A stretch of 64,000 nucleotides of DNA. Source: Pseudomonas sp. MM211 (lineage in GTDB: Bacteria > Pseudomonadota > Gammaproteobacteria > Pseudomonadales > Pseudomonadaceae). Positions 22,692 to 31,848 of the stretch are shown piece after piece. The notes under the pieces were generated by a model. The model was not told the origin of the DNA. It searched no databases and saw nothing but the letters and a program-made list of their open reading frames with translations. The stretch is taken from assembly GCF_020386635.1 (NCBI RefSeq), contig NZ_CP081942.1, positions 2,294,001 through 2,358,000 of the forward strand, written 5' to 3'. Made by a program: the position numbers and the translations under genes. Positions within the stretch are counted from its first letter, which is position 1, and every line of letters starts with the position of its first letter.

Positions 22692-23366
22692 ATGCCACAG
22701 CTTCGCTACACCTCACTACGCTACCTGTCGTTTGTCTGCTGGATGATGGTGATTCTAGTCTGCGTACCGCTGGCACCTGCCTGGAGCGCCGTTTACCCCG
22801 GTAGCGCCAGCGCTACCAACCCACGCTGGGCGACGCCGGTAGACAAAACCTTCAATCTTTATCGGATGCAGCCCGATCTGTATCGCAGTGCTTTGCCCGG
22901 CGCGGTTCAGCAAGGCGAGTTGCAGCGCCTGAGGATCGCCACGGTGATCAACTTCTATCAGCGCAGCGATGCCGAGTGGCTGAGCGACCCAAATATCCGC
23001 CAGATCCATCAACCGCTGCATGCCGACCGGATGGATGACGCCGATGTGTTGCAGGCACTGCGCAGCATCCGCTCGGCGCAGGCCGACGGGGCGGTGCTGA
23101 TCCACTGCAAACATGGGCAGAACCGCACCGGGATGATCGCGGCCATGTACCGCATCGTCTATCAGGGCTGGAGCAAGCAGCAGGCCATCGACGAAATGCG
23201 CGAGGGCGGTTTCGGCGGGCGGGAGCGCTTCGAGGATGCCGAGCGTTACCTGCAGCAGGTCGACCTGGCGCGCTTTCTCAGCGCCTTGAACAGCGGCGCG
23301 TGCAGCACCAGCCCCTGGGCGTACTGTGCGCTGAAGGAAAAGGTGCTGAATGCCTTCAATGGGTGA
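22692..23366 (+). CDS. Periplasmic tyrosine/dual-specificity phosphatase, TpbA-like
   Basis: A 224-residue protein with an N-terminal signal segment (about 12-33, cleavage near WSA) and a phosphatase domain. The P-loop is HCKHGQNRTG (C139, R145) and the general acid is probably D112 in HADRMDD. It resembles TpbA of P. aeruginosa, which dephosphorylates the diguanylate cyclase TpbB in the periplasm and lowers c-di-GMP. No tpbB-like gene is adjacent, so partner unknown. The frame opens at 22629, but ATG 22692 begins the signal peptide. Divergent from colR. Confidence 0.8.
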   Translation: MPQLRYTSLRYLSFVCWMMVILVCVPLAPAWSAVYPGSASATNPRWATPVDKTFNLYRMQPDLYRSALPGAVQQGELQRLRIATVINFYQRSDAEWLSDPNIRQIHQPLHADRMDDADVLQALRSIRSAQADGAVLIHCKHGQNRTGMIAAMYRIVYQGWSKQQAIDEMREGGFGGRERFEDAERYLQQVDLARFLSALNSGACSTSPWAYCALKEKVLNAFNG

Positions 23367-23376
23367 GATCCCGGCC

Positions 23377-23751
23377 ATGGCCATGATCAATGTGCGTCGA
23401 CTGTCACTGGCGCTGCTGCTCGTGCCGCTGTTAAGCGCCTGCCAGAGCACCAGGGACTACATGCTTTCTCAAGGATACCCAGCGGCATTCGCAACGGGCT
23501 ACGAGGACGGCTGCGTCAGCGGTAACAGCGCAGCCAAGGCACTCGGTGCGTTTCGCAAGAATGTGCCGGTGTATCTTGAGGATGCCCAGTATGCGACCGG
23601 CTGGGATGACGGCTTTCGCCAGTGCCAGGCCAGCGCCAACGCAGAAATCGAACGCAAGTTGCAACCCGGCAGCGATGAGGATCGCGACTGGCGCCGGCAG
23701 GTCGATCAGGACATGGCCAAGGCGCTGAGCCGCTCATTGAAGAAGAGCTGA
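23377..23751 (+). CDS. Small lipoprotein, hypothetical
   Basis: A 124-residue protein with a lipoprotein signal: MAMINVRRLSLALLLVPLLSAC, lipobox LLSAC. The mature part has a repeated G-x-x-D/A pattern (FATGYEDGCVSG, YATGWDDGFRQC) and an acidic, helical C-terminus. Starts 11 bases after the phosphatase gene and is probably cotranscribed. Function unknown. Confidence 0.75.
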   Translation: MAMINVRRLSLALLLVPLLSACQSTRDYMLSQGYPAAFATGYEDGCVSGNSAAKALGAFRKNVPVYLEDAQYATGWDDGFRQCQASANAEIERKLQPGSDEDRDWRRQVDQDMAKALSRSLKKS

Positions 23752-23892
23752 GTGCTGGTATGGTCTTTAAAAAGTCATGCTCACCGGGCACATTGGTGCG
23801 CCCGGCTGTGGGGCGAGCCCGATGACTGACCCGTGCTGCAGCCCTTCTTGCAGTCACACCAAGGTGGCTGCGCGCGTTATCGAGATACCTGC

Positions 23893-25074
23893 ATGCGCCA
23901 CGCCGCAAACGACCGCTGTCCGTGGTCGATCTTTCTGGTTTTCCTGCGCCTTGGGCTGACGTCCTTTGGTGGCCCGGTCGCTCATCTGGGTTATTTTCGA
24001 GAGGAGTTCGTCAGCCGCCGCCGCTGGTTGAGTGAGGCCAGCTATGCGGAGCTGATTGCGCTCTGTCAGTTCTTGCCGGGCGCTGCCAGCAGCCAGGTTG
24101 GTATGGCGATCGGCTTGTCGCAGGCGGGCTACCGCGGTGCGCTGGCCGCCTGGGTGGGCTTCACGCTGCCGTCGGCCGTGTTGTTGATCGTGTTCGCTCA
24201 GGGGCTGTCCAGCCATGGCGAGGCCATGACGGCCGGGGTTCTGCATGGTTTGAAGATCGTTGCCGCTGCCGTTGTCGCCCAGGCGGTGTGGGGCATGATG
24301 CGTACGCTGTGCCCGGATACGCCGAGGCGCTTGTTGATGGTGATCGCCGCCGGCACCGCATTGCTGGTGCCGGGCGTGTGGGGGCAGCTTGCGGTAATTC
24401 TGCTCGCCGGGGCAGCCGGCTGCCTGTTGCTCGCACCTATGAGCAGGAGCGCGGAGGATTCGCTGTCCATCGACATCAGCCCGCAGGCTGGCATCCGCTG
24501 GCTGGCTATGTTCGTCGCCTTGCTGCTTGGCCTGCCTGTGCTGGCGCACCTGCTGGAGAGCCAGACCCTGAACCTGCTGGACGCCTTCTACCGAACCGGC
24601 TCGCTGGTGTTCGGCGGTGGGCACGTGATGCTGCCCTTGCTGCAGGCGGAGGTGGTTGCCAACGGCTGGATCGGCAATGACCTGTTCCTAGCCGGTTATG
24701 GCGCTACCCAGGCCGTGCCCGGCCCCTTGTTTACCTTCGCGGCTTTTCTCGGCAGCGCCATGCAGGGCTGGAGTGGCGGTCCGCTGTGTCTGCTGGCGAT
24801 CTTCGCGCCTTCGTTCTTGCTGCTGGTCGGCGTACTGCCGTTCTGGGCTCGGCTGCGCAGCCGCCCGCGGGTGCAGGCGGCGATGCTCGGTGTCAACGCT
24901 GGTGTGGTCGGTCTGCTATTGGCCACGCTGTACCAACCAGTCGGCACCAGCGCCATCTTCAGCTTCCTGGATCTCGCCCTGGCGGCCGTCGCACTGGGCG
25001 CCCTGATGCTCGGCAGGCTTGCGCCCTGGCTGGTGGTGCTGGCTGGCGCGCTTGTCGGCTGGCTAGTACTGTAA
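23893..25074 (+). CDS. chrA: Chromate transporter, CHR family (ChrA)
   Basis: A 393-residue membrane protein of the long (two-domain) CHR family. The first half has FLRLGLTSFGGPVAHLGYFREEFV and QFLPGAASSQVGMAIG; the second repeats the theme in FYRTGSLVFGGGHVMLPLL and YGATQAVPGPLFTFAAFLG. About 10-12 membrane segments. Members export chromate or, in some cases, sulfate-like anions. A GTG at 23833 is in frame, but ATG 23893 fits the family start. The host need not be exposed to chromate. Confidence 0.87.
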   Translation: MRHAANDRCPWSIFLVFLRLGLTSFGGPVAHLGYFREEFVSRRRWLSEASYAELIALCQFLPGAASSQVGMAIGLSQAGYRGALAAWVGFTLPSAVLLIVFAQGLSSHGEAMTAGVLHGLKIVAAAVVAQAVWGMMRTLCPDTPRRLLMVIAAGTALLVPGVWGQLAVILLAGAAGCLLLAPMSRSAEDSLSIDISPQAGIRWLAMFVALLLGLPVLAHLLESQTLNLLDAFYRTGSLVFGGGHVMLPLLQAEVVANGWIGNDLFLAGYGATQAVPGPLFTFAAFLGSAMQGWSGGPLCLLAIFAPSFLLLVGVLPFWARLRSRPRVQAAMLGVNAGVVGLLLATLYQPVGTSAIFSFLDLALAAVALGALMLGRLAPWLVVLAGALVGWLVL

Positions 25075-25101
25075 CGGCGACTTTCCCGAAGAGATGCAGC
25101 A

Positions 25102-25308
25102 ATGGCTTTCGACTGGCATGGCGGCACCATTACCCGCGATACGCCCATTGGCGATGATTATCGAAGTACCCAGAAAGTGCGTCGCTTCATGTGTGAGCAG
25201 TGCGGAGCCGCCTTCCGTTTCGACCGGCCGTTCATGGCCTGGATTCGCAGCGGGGCACCACGCACCATGGGTGATGTGGTGGACGAGTGGAAGCGTCTTA
25301 ACGGCTAA
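25102..25308 (+). CDS. Small DUF6434-like protein
   Basis: A 68-residue protein. MAFDWHGGTITRDTPIGDDYR, VRRFMCEQCGAAFRFDRPFMAWI and a C-terminal TMGDVVDEWKRLNG resemble the small DUF6434 domain. One C-x-x-C pair is present. ATG 25102 lies 27 bases after chrA; no good ribosome-binding site is evident apart from AGAG. Function unknown. Confidence 0.65.
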   Translation: MAFDWHGGTITRDTPIGDDYRSTQKVRRFMCEQCGAAFRFDRPFMAWIRSGAPRTMGDVVDEWKRLNG

Positions 25309-25358
25309 GCCGGGGCGAGCGCCTTGCAATAAGACGCGGCGCACGCTCCGTTAGCGCT

Positions 25359-26045
25359 TCAAGCGCCGCCGTTCTGCAGGCGCTGCACCAGCTCAGGCAG
25401 TTCACTCATGCGCCCGATCAGATGCTGCACACCCAACTGGCGCAGGGTTTCGCCGTGTTCCGGTGGGATGTGGCTGGCGCCCAGGAAGCCGACTACCTGC
25501 ATACCCGCCGTCAGCGCGGCAGTCGCGCCGGTGACGCTGTCTTCAACGACCAGGCAGTTACGTGGGTCGACGCCAGCGCTTTCTGCTGCCAGCAGGTAGA
25601 GATCCGGAGCGGGTTTGGGGCGCTCGACCTGATCAGCGCTGAAGGCGCCACGGTTGACTCGCTCGACCAGCTCGCAGCGTTGCAGGGCGAAGGCCACCGA
25701 GTCGCCATAGCTGTTGGAGGCCACGGCCAGCGGTAGATCGATCTTCAGCAGGGCATCGCGCACGCCTTCGATCGGCTGCACTTCAGCGCGTATCAGCGCC
25801 TTGATGCGGGCGCGGTGCTCTTCCAGAAAACCCTCGGGCAGGCGTTTGCCGAAGTGCGCCTCGACCCGAGCCAGAATGTCACGGCTCTGCAGCCCGAAGG
25901 TGCCGGCCAGCACTACGTCCAGTTCATGGGCTGGATAGTGTTCGGCCAATGCTGCGTGCAGGTGGCGCTCGGCGATGATCTCGCTGTCGATCAGTACGCC
26001 GTCGCAGTCACAGATCAGCAGTTCGATGGGCGGTTTCGGCTGCAT
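25359..26045 (-). CDS. HAD-superfamily phosphatase, beta-phosphoglucomutase-like
   Basis: A 228-residue HAD hydrolase: motif I CDCDGVLIDSE (nucleophile D13, D15), motif II in LPLAVASNSYG, motif III RPKPAPDLYLLAAE and motif IV VVEDSVTGATAAL. The helical cap (about 20-85) is that of the beta-PGM/YniC group. Probably a small phospho-sugar phosphatase. It lies alone, downstream of the permease gene with 50 bases between. Confidence 0.88.
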   Translation of the reverse strand: MQPKPPIELLICDCDGVLIDSEIIAERHLHAALAEHYPAHELDVVLAGTFGLQSRDILARVEAHFGKRLPEGFLEEHRARIKALIRAEVQPIEGVRDALLKIDLPLAVASNSYGDSVAFALQRCELVERVNRGAFSADQVERPKPAPDLYLLAAESAGVDPRNCLVVEDSVTGATAALTAGMQVVGFLGASHIPPEHGETLRQLGVQHLIGRMSELPELVQRLQNGGA

Positions 26046-26095
26046 GGCAAGCAGTCTCCTAAAAGGCGGGAGGATTGTGTAACACAGATCCCACC

Positions 26096-27445
26096 TCAGT
26101 TCGAACCACTGGGCACCACCTCAGCAGGTCTTTGCAACAGCAGCAGCGGCAATCCGGCAGCAAGCACTACTAGGCCCAGCAGCGCTCCAGCGCCTGCATA
26201 CAGTGCGCTGGAGAAGAACAGCGCCAGGCAGCTACCGGCGAACAACACCGGCATCAATGGATACAGCGGCACGCTGAACGGCCGTGCGCGATTCGGCTGC
26301 AGGCGGCGCAGACGCAGCAGCGAGAGGGCGGTCAGGCACATGAACAGCCAGAACACTGGCGCGGTGTAAGCCACCATGCTCTGCACGCCGTTCTCGCTCA
26401 AGGCGCCGAAGAGGATCAGCGGCAGCGTGATCAGGCATTGCACCAGCAGTGCCCGTACCGGGGTTGCTGCGCGGTCGTTCCAGGCGCCGAGCATCGACAG
26501 CTGTGGCACGTCCCGCCCCAGCGCGTAATACACCCGCGAGCCGGTGAGGATGGTGGCGTTCAGCGTGCTGATCGCGGTGATGCAGATCAGTACGCTGAGC
26601 AGCACGCCGCCCCAGGGGCCAGCGACGATAGTCATCAGGTCGGCACCGATGGCGGTCGACTGGCGCAGGCCCTCGAGGCCGAAGATGTTGATGAACACCA
26701 GATTGGCCAGCAGGTACACGGCGGTCACCACCAGCGTGCCGAACAGCAGCACGCGGCTCATGTTGCGCCCCGGGTTGCGCAGCTCGCCGGAGAGATAGGC
26801 CGCCTCGTTCCAGCCACCGTAGGTGAGCAGCACGAAGACCATGCCCATGCCGAGCATGCCCGCCAGGTTGCCGCTGGCGTGTGTTTCTAGCGCAGGCACG
26901 GCCGCAACCGGCTCGGCCAGTAGCAGACCGGCGAGAATCACCGTGACCAGCGCCACCAGCGTGATGCCGGTGAACAGCACCTGCAGGCGTTTGGATTCGT
27001 GGGTGCCGAGGATATTCAGCGCGGTCAGCGCCAGCACCACCAGCGTGGCGTGCCAGGCGCTGCCATATTCACCCAGCGGCAGCAGGCGCTGGGCGTAATC
27101 GCCGTAGATGAACGCCACCACGGCGATTGCGCCGGTCTGGATCACCGTGCCCCTGGCCCAGGCGAACAGCAGGCTGACCTGCCGGCCCCAGGCCAGGTTG
27201 AGGTAGTGGTATTCACCACCGCGATCCGGGTAGCTGGCGCCAAGCTCCGCATAGCACAGCGCGCCGACCAGCATCACCAGGCCACCGGCCAGCCACAGGC
27301 CGATGTACACGAAGGCATTGTCGGCGTGCTGGGCCACTAGCGGCGGGAAGCCGAAGATGCCCACACCGATCACCACGCCGACCAGCATGGCGACGCCGTC
27401 GATGACCGACAGGCCGGGTTGTCGTGTCGCTGTGCGTGCGTTCAT
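26096..27445 (-). CDS. APC-family amino acid permease
   Basis: A 449-residue membrane protein with about 12 segments. It begins PGLSVIDGVAMLVGVVIGVGIFGFPP, the G-rich TM1 of APC transporters, and has CYAELGASYPDRGGEYHYLNLAWG. Related to LAT-like amino acid exchangers. It starts three bases after the stop of the methyltransferase gene, so the two are in one operon. Substrate unknown. Confidence 0.83.
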   Translation of the reverse strand: MNARTATRQPGLSVIDGVAMLVGVVIGVGIFGFPPLVAQHADNAFVYIGLWLAGGLVMLVGALCYAELGASYPDRGGEYHYLNLAWGRQVSLLFAWARGTVIQTGAIAVVAFIYGDYAQRLLPLGEYGSAWHATLVVLALTALNILGTHESKRLQVLFTGITLVALVTVILAGLLLAEPVAAVPALETHASGNLAGMLGMGMVFVLLTYGGWNEAAYLSGELRNPGRNMSRVLLFGTLVVTAVYLLANLVFINIFGLEGLRQSTAIGADLMTIVAGPWGGVLLSVLICITAISTLNATILTGSRVYYALGRDVPQLSMLGAWNDRAATPVRALLVQCLITLPLILFGALSENGVQSMVAYTAPVFWLFMCLTALSLLRLRRLQPNRARPFSVPLYPLMPVLFAGSCLALFFSSALYAGAGALLGLVVLAAGLPLLLLQRPAEVVPSGSN

Positions 27446-27448
27446 GAC

Positions 27449-28243
27449 TTAGCTCCGTCGTGCGCTCCAGCCGGTCACCGCGCCTTCGGCGGAAATCGGT
27501 TCGATGCGATCACCTTCGACCTGACCGACGTACAGCTTGCCGTCGACCTCGAAGCGCAACTCGGTGCCATTCAGGCGGCCGCGCAGGTTTTCCTGATGCT
27601 GGGTGGTGCCGCTGACTTCCTGGAAGCGCTGCTGCAGGTCGACATTGAAGGTTTCGCCTTCACTCTCGATTTGCCAGTTGCCGGCGATCTTGGCCGGAAC
27701 TATCCACAGGTAGATGCGTGCCCCTTCGACGATATCGCTGCGATCCGGCTCCCAGTCCTCCATGCTGAAGGCGTGGGAAACCACGCGGGTGCCGGGCTCC
27801 AGGGTGTCGAGGATCACCGGCCGCAAGCGCATGTTGACGGAGTTCAGCAGGTACATGGTCAGCACGTCTGCGTCGGCAATGTCCTTCTTGAACAGGTCGC
27901 CCTGCTCGAACACCACTTTGTCCGTGACGCCGGCCTGCTGCGCGTTGGCTTCGGCTTCCTCGATGCGCTGCGGGTTGAGGTCGATACCGTAGGCGGCCTT
28001 GGCGCCACGATCCTTCACCGCCGAGATGGCGATGCGGCCGTCACCCGATCCGAGATCCACCACGTAGTCATCCGGGCCGACATTGGCCATTTCCAGCATG
28101 CGCGCCACCACCGGTTCGGGGGTGGGCACGTAGGGCACGTCGAGGGCGATTGTCTGGGCGTGAGTGGAGGCGCTGTGCAGCAGGCCAAACAGGGCCAGCG
28201 CAGTGGCGCACAGAGAGAGGGGGCGGGCGGACGCGGTGCTCAT
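27449..28243 (-). CDS. Exported class I methyltransferase-like protein
   Basis: A 264-residue protein with a signal peptide (MSTASARPLSLCATALALFG, cleavage near THA-QT) and a methyltransferase core VVDLGSGDGRIAISAV (about 62-77), YGIDLNPQRIEEA and ADVLTMYLLN. The extra C-terminal about 100 residues are beta-rich. A SAM enzyme in the periplasm is puzzling, but this exported family is common in proteobacteria. The frame opens at 28441; ATG 28243, after GAGGAG, is chosen for the signal peptide. Permease gene follows. Confidence 0.78.
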   Translation of the reverse strand: MSTASARPLSLCATALALFGLLHSASTHAQTIALDVPYVPTPEPVVARMLEMANVGPDDYVVDLGSGDGRIAISAVKDRGAKAAYGIDLNPQRIEEAEANAQQAGVTDKVVFEQGDLFKKDIADADVLTMYLLNSVNMRLRPVILDTLEPGTRVVSHAFSMEDWEPDRSDIVEGARIYLWIVPAKIAGNWQIESEGETFNVDLQQRFQEVSGTTQHQENLRGRLNGTELRFEVDGKLYVGQVEGDRIEPISAEGAVTGWSARRS

Positions 28244-28478
28244 CGGCGGATACTCCTCAGCGGGATCGGTAAGGGGAGGGGGAACGATTTTCCGACCGAG
28301 GTCTTTGCGCCAGGGTTCGACCCGTGAAATGACCCGTGCCGGTGGATTCGCCGCAAATTCCCCCTGAGCGCAGGCAGCACGGCGCCTGCGGCGAGTGTTA
28401 CCTGATGTGAAACCATTGCCTTGGCAGCGCCGAAAAGGCATGGTGGCCAGATTTTTCAGTCACGGGATCGGGCCATTC

Positions 28479-29696
28479 ATGCGCCTTCTGCACACCTCCG
28501 ACTGGCACCTGGGCCAGCACTTCATGGGCAAGACGCGCCAGGCCGAGCACCAGGCGTTCTGCACCTGGCTGATCGAGCAGGTGCGCGAGCACGACGTGCA
28601 GGTGGTGCTGGTCGCCGGGGACATTTTCGACACCGGCTCGCCGCCCAGTTATGCCCGTGAGCAGTACAACCATTTCGTCGTCGCCCTGCGTGACACCGGC
28701 TGCCAACTGGTGGTGCTCGGCGGCAATCATGATTCGGTGGCGATGCTCGGCGAGAGCCGCACCTTGCTGGCCCAGCTCGGCACCCGGGTGATTCCCGGTG
28801 TCGGCGTTCACCTGCAGGATCAGTTGCTGTTGCTCGCTGGCGCCGATGGCCAGCCGGCGGCGCTGCTCTGTGCCATTCCCTTCATCCGCCCGCGTGATGT
28901 GTTGCGCAGCGAGGCGGGGCAGAGCGCGGTGGACAAGCAGCTGTCGCTGCAACAAGCCATCCATGGTCATTATCAGGCGCTCCATGAGCTGGCCCTGGCG
29001 CGGCGTACGGAACTGGGCGCGGCCTTGCCGATCATTGCCACCGGGCACCTGACCACCGTTGGCGCCAGTGCCAGCGAGTCGGTGCGGGAAATCTACGTCG
29101 GCGCACTGGAAGCCTTCCCGACCTCTTCCTTTCCTGCCGCCGATTACATCGCGCTCGGCCATATTCATCGGCCGCAGAAAGTCGGCGGCCTCGAGCACAT
29201 CCGCTACAGCGGCTCGCCAATTCCCCTGAGTTTCGACGAAGCCCGCCAGCAGAAGGAAGTGCTCTTGGTGGACGTGGGCGAGGGCGGCTTGCGTGAAGTG
29301 CGCGCGCTGCCCGTGCCGCGCTTTCAGGCCCTGCAATCGATACGCGGTTCCCTGAAAACGCTACCTGCTGCGCTTGCCGATGCTGCTATCGACGGCACGC
29401 CCGAGCACCCGGTGTGGCTGGAAGTGCAGGTCGAAGGCGACGACTACCTCAGCGACCTGCAGGTGCGCATCGCCGCGTTATGCGAAGGCTTGCCGGTGGA
29501 AGTGCTGCGCATTCGTCGCGCTCGCGGCACCGCGGTGGCCAGCCTGCAGGCTGAGCAGAGCACCCTTGATGAGCTGACGCCGGAGCAGGTGTTCGAGCAG
29601 CGTCTGCTTGGCGAGACCTTCGAGCCGGATCAGGCGCAGCGGCTGCATGGCCTCTACAACCAGGTGCTGGCTGACCTGCGCGACGAGTCGGCCTGA
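28479..29696 (+). CDS. sbcD: Nuclease SbcCD subunit D
   Basis: A 405-residue Mre11-type metallophosphatase. Motifs: HTSDWHLGQHF (I), VAGDIFDTGSP (II), LGGNHDS (III), ATGHLTTVG (IV) and ALGHIHRPQ (V), all intact. With SbcC it cleaves DNA hairpins and protein-blocked ends. The frame opens at 28395, but ATG 28479 (MRLLHTSDWH) is the family start. Its partner gene sbcC is not next to it but at 41976, about 12.3 kb away on the same strand. Confidence 0.95.
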   Translation: MRLLHTSDWHLGQHFMGKTRQAEHQAFCTWLIEQVREHDVQVVLVAGDIFDTGSPPSYAREQYNHFVVALRDTGCQLVVLGGNHDSVAMLGESRTLLAQLGTRVIPGVGVHLQDQLLLLAGADGQPAALLCAIPFIRPRDVLRSEAGQSAVDKQLSLQQAIHGHYQALHELALARRTELGAALPIIATGHLTTVGASASESVREIYVGALEAFPTSSFPAADYIALGHIHRPQKVGGLEHIRYSGSPIPLSFDEARQQKEVLLVDVGEGGLREVRALPVPRFQALQSIRGSLKTLPAALADAAIDGTPEHPVWLEVQVEGDDYLSDLQVRIAALCEGLPVEVLRIRRARGTAVASLQAEQSTLDELTPEQVFEQRLLGETFEPDQAQRLHGLYNQVLADLRDESA

Positions 29697-29919
29697 TTCA
29701 GACCTGTTTATGATCTTTTAGCCCAGGTTCGTCGATTTTGGCAGCTAGGTGGCGAGAGCAGTCGGTCGCGATCGTGTTTTAGTGGGAGGGGCTTTAGCCG
29801 CGATTGTGCCTGCCTAGGCGTAAAGAGCTCGGGGCTAAAGCCCCTCCTACGAATTCGCTCAAAGTCCGCCGTCAAATTGTAGCTGCCGCTTCATGCTCAT
29901 AAAGGTCATGAACAGACTC
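29697..29919. other. Intergenic region with a REP pair
   Basis: 223 bases between the convergent ends of sbcD and the chemoreceptor gene. Apart from the REP pair at 29782-29850 I see no gene or regulatory site. Convergent intergenic spaces of this kind are a usual home of REPINs. Confidence 0.6.
29782..29850. repeat. REP pair (REPIN): inverted Pseudomonas REP sequences
   Basis: GTGGGAGGGGCTTTAGCC at 29782-29799 is followed, after a spacer, by its inverted relative GGGGCTAAAGCCCCTCCTAC at 29831-29850. The GTGGGAG tetranucleotide-plus-hairpin form is that of REPs mobilised in pairs by RAYT transposases. No RAYT gene is in the window. The inner hairpin is of the same GGGCTAAAGCCC type as the attC sites of the integron. 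Confidence 0.85.
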
Positions 29920-31557
29920 TCAGGCCTTGAAGAAACTCACCCGCTCCATCAGGCGGCGTGCCAGAGAAGACAACTCCTGGCTGGCCGCAGACACCTGAGT
30001 GGAGCCGGCAGTGGTTTCCACCGTACTGGCGTGGATGCGACTGATGTTCTGGTTGACGTCCTCGGCCACCAGGCTTTGCTGCTGTGCGGCGCTGGCGATC
30101 TGCGCGCTCATGTCCTTGATCGCGCCGACCTCCTGGCGAATGCGCTCTAGCGCCTGCTCGGTCGCGGCGGTCTGTTCGACGGTCTTGCGCGCCATCTGAC
30201 TGCTGGTCTGCATGATCTGCGCGGCGCCGCTGGCGCCGGCCTGGAGTTTTTCGATCATTGCGCTGATTTCTCGGGTCGAGGCCTGGGTGCGGTTGGCCAG
30301 GGAGCGCACTTCGTCGGCCACCACGGCAAAGCCGCGGCCATGTTCGCCGGCACGCGCCGCTTCGATGGCGGCGTTCAGTGCGAGCAGGTTGGTCTGGTCG
30401 GCAATGGCGGTGATCACCGCGATGATGGTTTCGATGTTGCTGCTGTCGTGGGCGAGTTGCTCGACCCTGTCCGCGGCCGAATCGAGCACGCTGGCCAGCT
30501 CCTGAATCGCCTGGCCACCTTGCATCACCAGGTGGCTGCCATTCTCCACTTCCGTGTCGGCGGCGCGTGTTGCCGCTGCAGCAGTGCCGGCGTACCCGGC
30601 AACTTCGTTGACCGTTGCAGCCATCTGGTTGATGGCCGCTGCCATCTGTTCAGCCTCTTCGGACTGGGCCTGCAACTGCCGGTTGTTGCTGGCCGAGGTG
30701 GCTCGTAACTGATCCGACGACTGATTCAACTCGTTGGCAGCGCTACGCACCTGGCTGATGGTATCGCTCAGACGCGCACTCATGTCCTTGACCGCGCCCA
30801 TCACGCTGTTCGAGTAGTGGGTCTCGATCTTCTGGTCGAGAGCGCCGCCTGCCAGGCGCTGGATGACCTGGGCTACTTCGTAGGGCTCGGCACCGAGGGT
30901 CGAGCGCATCTGGCGGATGATCAGCATCGAAACGATCACGCTGAGCAGAATCGCCACGGTGGTCACCGCCACGATCAGCAGGGCGAAACTGCCGGCCGTT
31001 TCGCGCACGCCATCCAGGCTGGTGGTGACTTCCCGTTCCTGCAAGTCGATGAAGGTATTGATGCGCTTCAGCCATTCCAGGTAAGCGGCTGCCACCTCTC
31101 GGGATAGCAGCGTTTGCGCACCTTCGATATCACCGGTTTGGCGCAGGCTGATCAGGCGCTGGGTAAGCTCGCGAGTACTGCCCTCGATGGCCTTGATCTG
31201 GGTGAGCTGGCGTTGTTCTTCCGCGCTCGAGTTGCTGGCCGCAACCAGCCTGTCGAGGGGCGCGGCGGATTCCTGGTAGAAGGCATTCAGCCGCTCGATG
31301 TTCCGCAATTGGCTGTCCAGCGCTGCGGAGTCGCGGGCCAGTACCAGATCGCGAATGGCAATCGCGCGGTCGTGCACACTGCCCCGGAAATTGATGGCGT
31401 AGCGTTGCTTGAGGCTGGCACCTTCGCTGACCTCGCTAAGGCTGCTGTCGATGACTTGAACACGCTGAATGCCCACCAGCGCGATCAGAATCATCAGCGA
31501 AAGCACCAGACCGAATCCCATTGCCAAACGCTGGGCGATCGTTAACGGTTGAGACAT
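29920..31557 (-). CDS. Methyl-accepting chemotaxis protein, 4HB type
   Basis: A 545-residue chemoreceptor. TM1 at about 10-31, a periplasmic four-helix-bundle-like region (about 32-190), TM2 about 190-212, HAMP, then the signalling domain with the hairpin tip [41 protein letters not shown]. Ends [10 protein letters not shown], with no CheR-docking pentapeptide. ATG 31557 chosen over the upstream extension to 31614, which is not membrane-like. Ligand unknown. Confidence 0.92.
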   Translation of the reverse strand: MSQPLTIAQRLAMGFGLVLSLMILIALVGIQRVQVIDSSLSEVSEGASLKQRYAINFRGSVHDRAIAIRDLVLARDSAALDSQLRNIERLNAFYQESAAPLDRLVAASNSSAEEQRQLTQIKAIEGSTRELTQRLISLRQTGDIEGAQTLLSREVAAAYLEWLKRINTFIDLQEREVTTSLDGVRETAGSFALLIVAVTTVAILLSVIVSMLIIRQMRSTLGAEPYEVAQVIQRLAGGALDQKIETHYSNSVMGAVKDMSARLSDTISQVRSAANELNQSSDQLRATSASNNRQLQAQSEEAEQMAAAINQMAATVNEVAGYAGTAAAATRAADTEVENGSHLVMQGGQAIQELASVLDSAADRVEQLAHDSSNIETIIAVITAIADQTNLLALNAAIEAARAGEHGRGFAVVADEVRSLANRTQASTREISAMIEKLQAGASGAAQIMQTSSQMARKTVEQTAATEQALERIRQEVGAIKDMSAQIASAAQQQSLVAEDVNQNISRIHASTVETTAGSTQVSAASQELSSLARRLMERVSFFKA

Positions 31558-31797
31558 GTGCAGCGTACCTTTAGGAGGGGTGTGGCCACCCCCGTCGAGC
31601 GGAGTGAGGTGCATGCGCTGAAGGGCGGCCTGAGGACGCTGAGGCTATTGTTTCTGTACGGGAAAGCAAGCGTTTAATGATGGCTAATTGATGCTATAGC
31701 GGGCGTCTATCGTGCATGGCGCCGACGTTTGCAAACGAAGGGGCGGCATTTGCGTTGGTGAGGGGTACGAGCTTCTTAGGCGGTTTCGCTGCGTGAG

Positions 31798-31825
31798 GTA
31801 TTCGGCCCGCTGCCGGGCCGAATAC
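31798..31825 (-). terminator. Perfect 12-bp hairpin downstream of the Cache chemoreceptor gene
   Basis: GTATTCGGCCCG at 31798-31809 pairs fully with CGGGCCGAATAC at 31814-31825 round a four-base loop. It lies 24 bases after the stop of the chemoreceptor gene read leftwards, so it may end that transcript, though no T-run follows. The rest of 31558-31848 (291 bases) holds only the presumed promoter of the next chemoreceptor gene. Confidence 0.55.
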
Positions 31826-31848
31826 ACGCGCGATCATTCAGCTCCTAA

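Noticed and set aside
23770..23810. Hairpin CCGGGC...GCCCGG upstream of chrA as a terminator
   Set aside because: Short stem without a following T-run; could be chance in GC-rich DNA.
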